A stretch of 7,218 bases of DNA from the NCBI GenBank assembly GCA_947629295.1, contig CANRDH010000077.1:1-7218 (forward strand). Reading direction: 5' to 3'. Position 1 is the stretch's first letter. Every line of letters begins with the position of its first letter. This document shows, in pieces, positions 1 to 5,491 of the stretch. Source of the DNA: an uncultured Clostridia bacterium. GTDB lineage: Bacteria > Bacillota > Clostridia > Oscillospirales > Acutalibacteraceae. Below the pieces are notes generated by a model, which made no database searches, had not been told where the DNA came from, and saw only the letters and a program-made list of their open reading frames with translations. The translations under genes were made by a program, and so were the position numbers.

Positions 1-648
1 CCGAACATGAGCGTATGGGGTAATATGATGCTTCAGGCGGCTAATCTCGGTATAAAAAATGCGGAGGAGGAAGTCGGTAAGGTTTTGAAGCTCGTACGCA
101 TGGAGGGAGCAGCGTCAAATAAATTCAAAAACTGTTCTCTCGGCATGAAGCAGAGGATAGGCATTGCCATGGCACTGCTTGGAAATCCTGCACTGTTGGT
201 GCTTGATGAGCCAATAAACGGTCTTGATGCAGACGGTATGCGGATAATGCGTGAAGTACTTGTGGATATTACAAAAGACAGGAAACGAACTGTACTTATA
301 TCCTCCCATATTCTCGGCGAGCTTGAAAAGATTGCTACCCATTACGGTATTGTGCGTAACGGCAGGATGATAAAGGAAATGACTGCAAAGGAGCTGAACC
401 ATGACTGCCGAACCTATATCGCTCTCAGGTCGGGTAAGATGAGCCGCACAAAGGCATTGCTCTCCTGCAAGTATTCCCGCGTGGAGGATGATGAAAGCGG
501 ATTTGTACGTGTATATGACAAGACTGCCCCGGAGGATATCGTAACTTATCTTTATGATAACGGTATTTTGGTAAGCGAGATACGTACGGATAAAATATGT
601 CTTGAAGAATACTATATTGATCTTATGCAGGAAAGGAAGGGCAGATGA
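1..648 (+). CDS. ABC transporter ATP-binding protein, BcrA-like (5' partial)
   Basis: This is the ATPase of an ABC exporter of the bacitracin/lantibiotic-immunity (BcrA-like) type, acting on the cytoplasmic face with the permease encoded next. The frame is open from the first base of the window, so the gene starts upstream. 215 residues are visible, and roughly 90 N-terminal residues including Walker A and the Q-loop region are missing, judging from the usual length near 300. Counting the first codon as residue 1, one sees the signature loop CSLGMKQR (about 45-52, the SLGMKQR form typical of this subfamily rather than LSGGQ), Walker B ALLVLDEP (64-71), the D-loop GLDADG and the H-loop SSHIL with His103. 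The C-terminal 85 residues form the poorly conserved accessory domain. The ATG at 7 is internal to the conserved fold and is not the start. The stop lies 1 nt before the permease start, so the two are coupled. The family call is firm; the substrate is unknown. Confidence 0.93.
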   Translation, partial: PNMSVWGNMMLQAANLGIKNAEEEVGKVLKLVRMEGAASNKFKNCSLGMKQRIGIAMALLGNPALLVLDEPINGLDADGMRIMREVLVDITKDRKRTVLISSHILGELEKIATHYGIVRNGRMIKEMTAKELNHDCRTYIALRSGKMSRTKALLSCKYSRVEDDESGFVRVYDKTAPEDIVTYLYDNGILVSEIRTDKICLEEYYIDLMQERKGR

Positions 649-649
649 C

Positions 650-1453
650 ATGGAAATTAAATTTGAAAGGAACAGCTTTAAAAAACGGCTTCACAGTATG
701 CTGAATGTGGATTTTCGCAGAATGTTCACTATGCCGCTGCTTTACATTATGCTGCTCGTGTGCCTTGCTACACCGGTATTAGTGCTTGTAATGACATCGA
801 TGATGGACGGTTCCGTTACAGTTGACCCTCAGACCGGTGAGGAAAGGGTCATGGAGGGATTCAAGAATACCTGGCAGATAATCGGAGCAGTAAGCGGCAA
901 TATGTCTGATATGTCAATGGATATAACGAGTATGTGCAATATCAATCTTTTGTACTTTGCCCTGTCTGTTCTTGTTTGCATTTTTGTTTCGGACGATTTT
1001 CGGAGCGGATATTCCAAAAATCTGTTTACGGTTCGGGCACGAAAGGGAGATTACGTATTCTCTAAGACCGTGGTATTGATGTTTTCGGGTGTTCTTATGC
1101 TGGCGGCATTCTTTGTCGGTTCCATGTTCGGAGGAGCCGTATCAGGGCTGAGCTTTGAACTGACGGGTGCGACTGCATTTAATGTAATTTGCTGTATGCT
1201 CTCAAAAGCGGGACTTATCGCGGTATTTGCACCGATTTCCCTGCTTGCCTCAGTATTTGCAAAGCGGAAAACTTGGCTGTCGATTATCATTTCACTTTTC
1301 GGCGGTATGCTTCTGTTTATGACGGTTCCGATGATGACACCGCTTGATTCCACATTGATGAACGTCATAATGTGCCTTGTCGGCGGTGCGATGTTCGCCG
1401 CAGGACTGGGGGCAATCAGTTGCAAGGTACTCTCTAAATCAAGTCTTGCGTAA
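650..1453 (+). CDS. ABC-2 type permease, partner of the upstream ATPase
   Basis: This 267-aa integral membrane protein is the likely transmembrane subunit of the exporter whose ATPase ends 1 nt upstream. The start at 650 is chosen because AGGAAGG (634-640) lies 9 nt before it. A longer frame from 602 would overlap the ATPase end and lacks a ribosome binding site. About six hydrophobic segments are visible: residues 28-50, 98-114, 138-165, 178-203, 208-228 and 236-258. A hydrophilic extracellular loop (51-97) sits between the first two, as in BcrB/ABC-2 permeases. The cytoplasmic stretch DDFRSGYSKNLF (115-126) matches the acidic-FRSG-KN element usual in this family, thought to contact the ATPase. 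No FtsX-type large extracellular domain is present, so this is not a BceB-type transporter. The substrate is unknown; peptide antibiotic export or immunity is the family-based guess. Confidence 0.88.
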   Translation: MEIKFERNSFKKRLHSMLNVDFRRMFTMPLLYIMLLVCLATPVLVLVMTSMMDGSVTVDPQTGEERVMEGFKNTWQIIGAVSGNMSDMSMDITSMCNINLLYFALSVLVCIFVSDDFRSGYSKNLFTVRARKGDYVFSKTVVLMFSGVLMLAAFFVGSMFGGAVSGLSFELTGATAFNVICCMLSKAGLIAVFAPISLLASVFAKRKTWLSIIISLFGGMLLFMTVPMMTPLDSTLMNVIMCLVGGAMFAAGLGAISCKVLSKSSLA

Positions 1454-1608
1454 AAAATTCCGATACTTATTCGCAGAAAAAATGCCGGAAAATATTGAAT
1501 ATAGTGTTGATGTATGTCAATGGATTCGTACCTGCATTGTGCAGTGCGGATCAGCTTCTTGAAATTTTTTCAAAACGGGAAAACGTAAACAAAACTTTAA
1601 CATTTGGG

Positions 1609-1617
1609 TGTTATAAT
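1609..1617 (+). promoter_or_regulatory. Extended -10 promoter for the two-component operon
   Basis: TGT followed by TATAAT (1612-1617) is a perfect -10 hexamer with the TGn extension, 31 nt before the response regulator start. No good -35 is found at 16-18 nt (the bases there are A-rich), which fits an activator-assisted or extended -10 promoter. Transcription would begin near 1623-1625. The A-rich stretch upstream (1572-1601) carries short AAAAC and TAAAC/TTAAC repeats that could bind the response regulator. Confidence 0.6.
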
Positions 1618-1648
1618 CAATGTAAACAACTCCACGGAGGTTAGTGTT

Positions 1649-2320
1649 ATGTTTAAGATTTTGGTGGTAGAGGACGATAAAGACCTGAACCGTACAGTAT
1701 GCTCTTTTCTGAATCAGAGCGGCTACGAGGCGGTGGGCTGTCTTTCGGCTAATGAAGCCTATGACGCCATGTACGGAAACACTTTTGATTTGATTGTTTC
1801 TGATATTATGATGCCCGGAACAGACGGATATGAGTTTGCGAAAACAGTTCGGTCGCTCAACGAAAACATCCCGATTCTTTTTATGACTGCACGGGATGAT
1901 TTTGCATCCAAACAGCGCAGCTATCGGATTGGTATAGATGATTATATGGTAAAGCCGATTGACCTTGACGAGCTGTTCCTGAGAATAGGAGCGCTGCTGC
2001 GTCGGGCAAAAGTTGCAAATTCTCACAAGCTGGAGATTGGTAAGCTAACGCTTGACATGGACGAACGAACGGTAATTTATGACGGTGAGGATATTGCCAT
2101 GACGGCGCGGGAGTTCAATATTATCTATAAGCTTCTGTCATATCCGGGAAAGACCTTTACCCGCACTCAACTTATGGATGAATTTTGGGATGCTGAAACT
2201 AATACAGCGCCGCGAGCTGTGGATGTATACATGACAAAGCTGCGGAGTAAATTTGAAAATTGCGGCGAGTTTGAGATAAAGACAGTACATGGGCTTGGCT
2301 ACAAGGCGGTGGTGAAATGA
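1649..2320 (+). CDS. OmpR/PhoB-family response regulator
   Basis: A 223-aa DNA-binding response regulator, the cytoplasmic output partner of the kinase that follows. The start at 1649 is set by ACGGAGG (1634-1640), 8 nt upstream; an in-frame ATG at 1604 would add 15 non-conserved residues and sits upstream of the promoter's expected start point. Receiver domain (about 1-118): acidic pocket E8/D9/D10, phospho-acceptor Asp52 in VSDIMMPG, switch Thr80 in FMTARDD, and Lys102 in the VKP motif. The C-terminal winged-helix domain (about 126-222) contains MTAREFNII, the recognition region TRTQLMDEFWDAET, AVDVYMTKLRSK and the closing VHGLGYKA. All catalytic receiver residues are intact. Its last four bases overlap the kinase start. 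It probably controls this operon and perhaps the ABC genes upstream, which is an inference from position. Confidence 0.96.
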   Translation: MFKILVVEDDKDLNRTVCSFLNQSGYEAVGCLSANEAYDAMYGNTFDLIVSDIMMPGTDGYEFAKTVRSLNENIPILFMTARDDFASKQRSYRIGIDDYMVKPIDLDELFLRIGALLRRAKVANSHKLEIGKLTLDMDERTVIYDGEDIAMTAREFNIIYKLLSYPGKTFTRTQLMDEFWDAETNTAPRAVDVYMTKLRSKFENCGEFEIKTVHGLGYKAVVK

Positions 2321-3399
2321 GGCGTGACACAAAATACAGGCGGTTGCTGTTTTCGCTTCGGAGCTATGTCACATTCTTCCTGCTGATCGCCTTCATCATC
2401 ACCTGCTGTATGCTTCTGTTTCTGACCGTTCTCGGAGGCTCTCTCAAACTTACTTATACGGAAGATGATATACGATTGGCGGCGATTCTTACCATGTGCA
2501 ATGTGATTTTTCTGAGTTTGCTCTGTACTGTTATTGATGCCGTGCGGCGTAGATTTATGGTTGAACGCCCGGTAAGACGTATTGCGGAGGGAGCGTCCAA
2601 ACTAATGAAGGGCGATCTGTCTGCACGTATCAAGCCATTTCACAGCATAGACAGCGAAGCGGGATTTGATACAATTATCGAATATTTCAATATGATGGCG
2701 GAGGAGCTTTCCGGGGTGGAAACACTCCGTACGGATTTCATTGCTAACGTGTCCCACGAACTGAAAACGCCGCTCAGCGTTATACAGAACTATGGAACCA
2801 TGCTTCAAGCTCCAAACTTATCTGATGAAAAGCGAATCGAATATGGCAGGGCAATTACGGAGCAGTCGCACCGTCTTGCCGATCTTATTACAAACATTCT
2901 GAAATTGAACCGTTTGGAGAATCAGCAGATTTATCCGTCAGTAAAGAGGTATAATCTCGGCGAACAGCTTGCCGAGTGCCTTCTGAGTTTTGAAAGTACA
3001 TGGGAGGAAAAAGAAATTGAAATTGACACGGATATTGAGGAAGATATATTTGTGGAATCGGACGGTGAGCTTTTATCCCTCGTCTGGAATAACTTGTTTT
3101 CCAATGCCTTAAAATTTACCGAGCCGTGCGGCAAGGTTTCAGTGTTACTCAAATCTGAAGGGAATTGCGCAGTTGTCAGGGTGACAGACACCGGCTGCGG
3201 CATACCGCCTGAGGTGGGCAAGCACATTTTTGAAAAGTTTTATCAGGGTGATACTTCTCACGCCACGCAGGGCAACGGATTAGGACTTGCGCTTGTGAAA
3301 CGTGTAATAGATATTGTAAGCGGTGATATTTCTGTTGAAAGTGAAGTGGGGAAAGGCAGTACCTTTGTTGTAAAGATCGAAAGAGAGAAAAATGAGTAA
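2317..3399 (+). CDS. HAMP-containing sensor histidine kinase with a very short sensor loop
   Basis: A 360-aa membrane histidine kinase that phosphorylates the response regulator encoded immediately upstream. ATG overlaps the regulator's TGA (ATGA, 2317-2320), with a weak GGTGG ribosome site inside the regulator. Two transmembrane helices (about 20-40 and 55-75) are separated by only about 14 residues, so there is no extracellular ligand domain. HAMP-like linker about 76-133. H-box FIANVSHELKTPLS with phospho-acceptor His147; N-box WNNLFSNALKFT (257-268); G1 VTDTGCGIP (289-297); F-box FEKFYQGD (305-312); G2 GNGLGLAL (319-326). All are intact, so it should be active. The short loop resembles intramembrane-sensing kinases that respond to cell-envelope stress or to a partner membrane protein. 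The gene ends by overlapping the next one by 8 nt, so all three are likely coupled. Confidence 0.96.
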   Translation: MRRDTKYRRLLFSLRSYVTFFLLIAFIITCCMLLFLTVLGGSLKLTYTEDDIRLAAILTMCNVIFLSLLCTVIDAVRRRFMVERPVRRIAEGASKLMKGDLSARIKPFHSIDSEAGFDTIIEYFNMMAEELSGVETLRTDFIANVSHELKTPLSVIQNYGTMLQAPNLSDEKRIEYGRAITEQSHRLADLITNILKLNRLENQQIYPSVKRYNLGEQLAECLLSFESTWEEKEIEIDTDIEEDIFVESDGELLSLVWNNLFSNALKFTEPCGKVSVLLKSEGNCAVVRVTDTGCGIPPEVGKHIFEKFYQGDTSHATQGNGLGLALVKRVIDIVSGDISVESEVGKGSTFVVKIEREKNE

Positions 3400-3619
3400 G
3401 CTGTTGAAGATACTGAAAAGAATTTTTTGCCTGCCGCCGCTTTGGACGGTGGTTTCGGCTATTTTTGGCCATGGATTTATTATTGCTGTTGCCGCGTTTG
3501 ATATTAAGAATAACATATTGCAGATTACGTCTTATATTGCTTCCGCCTATGCACTCATAATTACGGTTACAGGACTGAAGTATGGAAAAACAGCTGAAGA
3601 AGTATTGAAAGGAGCGTAA
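3392..3619 (+). CDS. Small two-helix membrane protein, possibly a shortened family member
   Basis: A 75-aa protein, not functionally known. It starts inside the end of the kinase gene (8-nt overlap) behind a weak purine-rich AGAGAG ribosome site, so translation is probably coupled. The N-terminus is basic (KLLKILKR), followed by a hydrophobic segment (about 17-36) and a second (about 43-62), then a short charged tail GKTAEEVLKGA. The pattern IFCLPPLWTV and SYIASAYALIITVTG resembles, from memory, the N-terminal part of a roughly 300-aa Clostridia membrane protein of unknown function. If so, this copy lacks the C-terminal helices. No downstream remnant exists, since the next gene begins 5 nt after its stop. 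Its place directly after the kinase suggests an accessory or sensory membrane partner. Coding status is well supported by its tight packing; function is not. Confidence 0.75.
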   Translation: MSKLLKILKRIFCLPPLWTVVSAIFGHGFIIAVAAFDIKNNILQITSYIASAYALIITVTGLKYGKTAEEVLKGA

Positions 3620-3624
3620 CTGTT

Positions 3625-4008
3625 ATGGAAGGAAAGAAAGAAATCTTTACCTATACCTATTCCGCAAAGGAGCAGGAGGAAATTAAAAACATTAGGGATA
3701 AATATGCACCGCCGACAAAAGAGGAGACCGCAATGGAGCGGCTTCGCCGTTTGGATGCCGGCGCAACGAAGGGAGCTGCTGCTGTTTCACTGATTGTCGG
3801 AATCATAAGCACTCTTATTATGGGTGTAGGGATGTGCTGTACAATGCTCTCCGGGTGGGAGGAATATTTTATTCCCGGAATTGTACTGGGTGTGGCGGGT
3901 ATTATCGGTGTAATTGCCGCCTATCCAATCTACAATTTCATGGTTAAGCGCAAACGAGCAAAGCTCGCACCGGAGATTATGCAGCTGACGGACGAATTGA
4001 TGAAATAG
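3625..4008 (+). CDS. Two-helix membrane protein of unknown function
   Basis: A 127-aa protein, last gene of the two-component operon. AAAGGAG (3608-3614) lies 10 nt before the ATG, and the gap to the previous stop is 5 nt. Residues 1-50 are hydrophilic and charged, with the segment AMERLRRLDAGATK before the first helix. Two hydrophobic segments follow (about 51-75 and 82-106), then a basic cytoplasmic tail KRKRAKLAPEIMQLTDELMK. This layout matches a small Clostridia membrane family whose members share an MERLRRLD block and an AYPxY motif. Some database entries call it dihydropteridine reductase, which nothing in this sequence supports. Topology is probably both ends inside by the positive-inside rule. 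A role with the sensor kinase and the 75-aa protein is plausible from the operon, not shown. Confidence 0.85.
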   Translation: MEGKKEIFTYTYSAKEQEEIKNIRDKYAPPTKEETAMERLRRLDAGATKGAAAVSLIVGIISTLIMGVGMCCTMLSGWEEYFIPGIVLGVAGIIGVIAAYPIYNFMVKRKRAKLAPEIMQLTDELMK

Positions 4009-4026
4009 TATTTTTACCGTGTTACG

Positions 4027-4047
4027 TATAGATAGAATAAATCTATA
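4027..4047 (+). terminator. Weak A+T-rich hairpin, possible operon terminator
   Basis: TATAGAT (4027-4033) pairs perfectly with ATCTATA (4041-4047) around a 7-nt loop, 18 nt after the stop at 4008. A T6 run occurs only at 4061-4066, too far from the stem for a standard intrinsic terminator, and the stem has one G-C pair. It is the only candidate end for the upstream operon, so it is listed with low confidence. Confidence 0.25.
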
Positions 4048-4079
4048 AAGGTCTGATTGATTTTTTGTTGTATAAAGAG

Positions 4080-4108
4080 TTGAAAATACAGATATTGATT
4101 GCTATAAT
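4080..4108 (+). promoter_or_regulatory. Sigma-A promoter of the orphan 129-aa gene
   Basis: TTGAAA (4080-4085), a 17-nt spacer and TATAAT (4103-4108), with a TGC extension directly before the -10. The expected transcription start is near 4115, leaving a 5' leader of about 67 nt before the ATG at 4182. That leader contains a 7-bp inverted repeat, TGTTTTA (4128-4134) and TAAAACA (4153-4159), of unknown meaning. The promoter shows this gene is a separate unit from the operon upstream. Confidence 0.75.
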
Positions 4109-4181
4109 AATTTTGTAATTAACTATATGTTTTACAACAAAAAATGTCATTTTAAAACAATGGCTGACAAAAGGTGATATT

Positions 4182-4571
4182 ATGTTTTATTCTTTTGCAT
4201 CACAGGAGGAACGGAAAAGAGTCGGAGGTACTTGTTTTATTGAAATACAGTACTGTAAAATGCCGGCGGATACAAGTATGAAACAAATTGTTTCAGTTTC
4301 AATAAGTCATTGGCATGATGATTCTCTGTATATCAGCGGGGACGATGAGAACGAATTTTGTGATGAGTACAGCGGGATTTTTGATTGTGGAATTTATAAC
4401 AACCTAAAGGTTGGTGCAGTTGATTGCTGCGGAATTAATTACTATAAGCCTGAATTAATTCCGCTGCTCATTGAAAGAATTTGTAATAAAGAACCTGCGG
4501 ATTATAAAAAACTTGTCGATTGGTTGGGTAAGGCAAAGCAATATAACGGTTTTTATATTTTGGGACTGTAA
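4182..4571 (+). CDS. Hypothetical protein, cysteine-rich and acidic (unrecognised)
   Basis: A 129-aa protein that I cannot assign to a named family. AAAGGTGA (4170-4177) precedes the ATG, giving a reasonable ribosome site, and a near-consensus promoter lies upstream, so it is very probably expressed. No signal peptide or membrane helix is seen. It holds seven cysteines (18, 25, 60, 69, 82, 83, 101), is aromatic-rich, and has an acidic block GDDENEFCDEYSG (53-65), then GINYYKPELIPLLIERI (84-100) and a C-terminal LVDWLGKAKQYNGFYILGL. The compact, soluble, acidic single-domain form and the tail resemble small standalone immunity-type proteins, but this is only an impression. The gene is visibly more A+T-rich than its neighbours and stands alone between two operons, which fits an acquired accessory gene. 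No cognate toxin is seen in the window. Confidence 0.8.
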   Translation: MFYSFASQEERKRVGGTCFIEIQYCKMPADTSMKQIVSVSISHWHDDSLYISGDDENEFCDEYSGIFDCGIYNNLKVGAVDCCGINYYKPELIPLLIERICNKEPADYKKLVDWLGKAKQYNGFYILGL

Positions 4572-4598
4572 TTTTTTGCCGTGGAGATATTATAATAT

Positions 4599-4641
4599 AT
4601 AAATGTGCAAACCTGTATAGTAAATGTGTTTGCACATTTAT
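4599..4641. repeat. Inverted repeat with alternative pairing; possible terminator of the orphan gene
   Basis: A perfect 14-bp inverted repeat (4599-4612 with 4628-4641, arm core TAAATGTGCAAAC) encloses a 15-nt loop, starting 28 nt after the 129-aa gene. The loop and right arm hold a second copy of TAAATGTG (4621-4628), which can instead fold with CACATTTA (4633-4640) around a TTTG tetraloop. The stem is A+T-rich and is followed by a T-rich but interrupted tract, so it could be a weak terminator, a protein-binding palindrome or a remnant of a small repeat element. Confidence 0.55.
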
Positions 4642-4729
4642 TGTTATGCGGTTTTATTCCTACTCTTAACTGTGTTAAATTGTGTTCAGAGTGTGATAAT
4701 AATTTTCTTAATGAAAATCCGACTATATA

Positions 4730-4758
4730 TTGACATTGTGTCAGAATAGAGCTATAAT
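4730..4758 (+). promoter_or_regulatory. Consensus sigma-A promoter of the tetR-adh operon
   Basis: TTGACA (4730-4735), a 17-nt spacer and TATAAT (4753-4758) match the consensus at every position. The expected start point is near 4765, giving a leader of about 84 nt before the TetR gene. Such a strong promoter is the kind that needs a repressor, and two palindromes overlap it. Confidence 0.85.
4731..4743. promoter_or_regulatory. Operator 1, probable TetR-family binding site
   Basis: TGACA (4731-4735) and TGTCA (4739-4743) form a palindrome with a 3-nt centre. The left half is part of the -35 box, so bound protein would block RNA polymerase. The same core recurs in operator 2. Binding by the TetR protein encoded next is inferred from position. 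Confidence 0.7.
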
Positions 4759-4762
4759 TAAT

Positions 4763-4783
4763 ATACTGACATGGTGTCAGTAT
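4763..4783. promoter_or_regulatory. Operator 2, probable TetR-family binding site
   Basis: Arms ATACTGACA (4763-4771) and TGTCAGTAT (4775-4783) are perfectly complementary around a 3-nt centre, making a 21-bp palindrome over the expected transcription start. The core differs from operator 1 by one base (TGACATGGTGTCA against TGACATTGTGTCA). Centres are 36 bp apart. This is the longer and presumably stronger site. Confidence 0.75.
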
Positions 4784-4848
4784 CGTCGGTATATCAGGAG
4801 GTAACGAAAACATTAAGAAAAATTTGTGAGAAATAAGGAGGTAAATCA

Positions 4849-5472
4849 ATGCCGAAAGGCTCAGAGGAATTAACTAATGCGAGGAAGGAAGAGATTATAG
4901 CCGCCTGTGCAAAGCTCTATGAAACAATGAGCTTTAAGGAAATAACGATAAAGGAAATCGGTGAGGAAACTTCTTTTACGCGCACATCAATTTATAATTA
5001 TTTTCAAACAAAGGAAGAAATCTTCCTTGCTCTTATGCAAAAGGAATACGAGCTTTGGATCGCCGATTTGGACATGATACGCAATGAGAACGAAACAATG
5101 ACAAAGGACGGGCTGGCAAATGCTCTCGCCTCGTCGTTGGAAAAACGTGAGCGGCTGCTCAAACTGCTTTCCATGAACCATTACGACACAGAGGCGGGCA
5201 GCCGTCTTGAAAATCTGGTGGAGCTGAAGAAAGCATACAGCGGCTCTATGCGGGCTGTTAAACGTCTTCTGCAAAAGTTCTGCCCTGATATGAGCAGGGA
5301 GGAAATTAACAGTTTTATATTTGCTTTTTTCCCATTTATGTTTGGAATATATCCCTATGCGGTAGTGACAGACAAACAGAAAAAGGCAATGGAACTGGCG
5401 GGCGCTCATTTCATTGAGCATACAATTTATGAGCTCATTTACAAGTGTGCAAAAAAGCTGCTTGGAGAATAA
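4849..5472 (+). CDS. TetR/AcrR-family transcriptional regulator
   Basis: A 207-aa DNA-binding regulator, probably a dimeric repressor of its own operon. The start at 4849 is fixed by TAAGGAGGT (4834-4842) 6 nt upstream. The N-terminal TetR domain (about 9-60) shows the family pattern: RKEEIIAACAKLYE for helix 1, FKEITIKEIGEETSF leading into the helix-turn-helix (about 32-52) with recognition helix TRTSIYNYF, then the FQTKEEIFLALM segment typical of the third and fourth helices. The C-terminal ligand/dimer region (about 65-205) is alpha-helical and divergent, with an aromatic stretch FIFAFFPFMFGIYPY (156-170) that could line a hydrophobic pocket. The dehydrogenase gene begins 19 nt after its stop. 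Two matching palindromes cover the promoter. The inducer is unknown; an aldehyde or other small hydrophobic molecule would suit the partner enzyme. Confidence 0.94.
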   Translation: MPKGSEELTNARKEEIIAACAKLYETMSFKEITIKEIGEETSFTRTSIYNYFQTKEEIFLALMQKEYELWIADLDMIRNENETMTKDGLANALASSLEKRERLLKLLSMNHYDTEAGSRLENLVELKKAYSGSMRAVKRLLQKFCPDMSREEINSFIFAFFPFMFGIYPYAVVTDKQKKAMELAGAHFIEHTIYELIYKCAKKLLGE

Positions 5473-5491
5473 CAGAAAAGGAGAAAAAATT

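Noticed and set aside
115..651. Long minus-strand open frame (178 aa) opposite the ATPase gene.
   Set aside because: It lies antisense to a clearly conserved ABC ATPase, shows no family motif, and has no convincing ribosome site.
1051..1425. Minus-strand open frame (124 aa) opposite the permease.
   Set aside because: It is the shadow of a membrane protein gene; no start signal and no recognisable protein pattern.
1532..1573. Small hairpins after the permease: CTGCA/TGCAG at 1532-1544 and TTGAAA/TTTCAA at 1559-1573.
   Set aside because: Stems of 5-6 bp with 3-nt loops, the first with no T-run and the second made only of A/T around its own T-run; too weak to call a terminator.
4145..4169. TGTCA (4145-4149) and TGACA (4165-4169) in the leader of the orphan gene, resembling TetR operator halves.
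   Set aside because: The halves are in the reverse order and 15 nt apart, unlike the 3-nt centre of both operators; likely chance.
4553..4849. Minus-strand open frame (98 aa) across the gap between the orphan gene and tetR.
   Set aside because: It runs through the promoter, both operators and the inverted repeat, has no ribosome site (the sequence upstream of its ATG is tetR coding sequence) and an unstructured composition.
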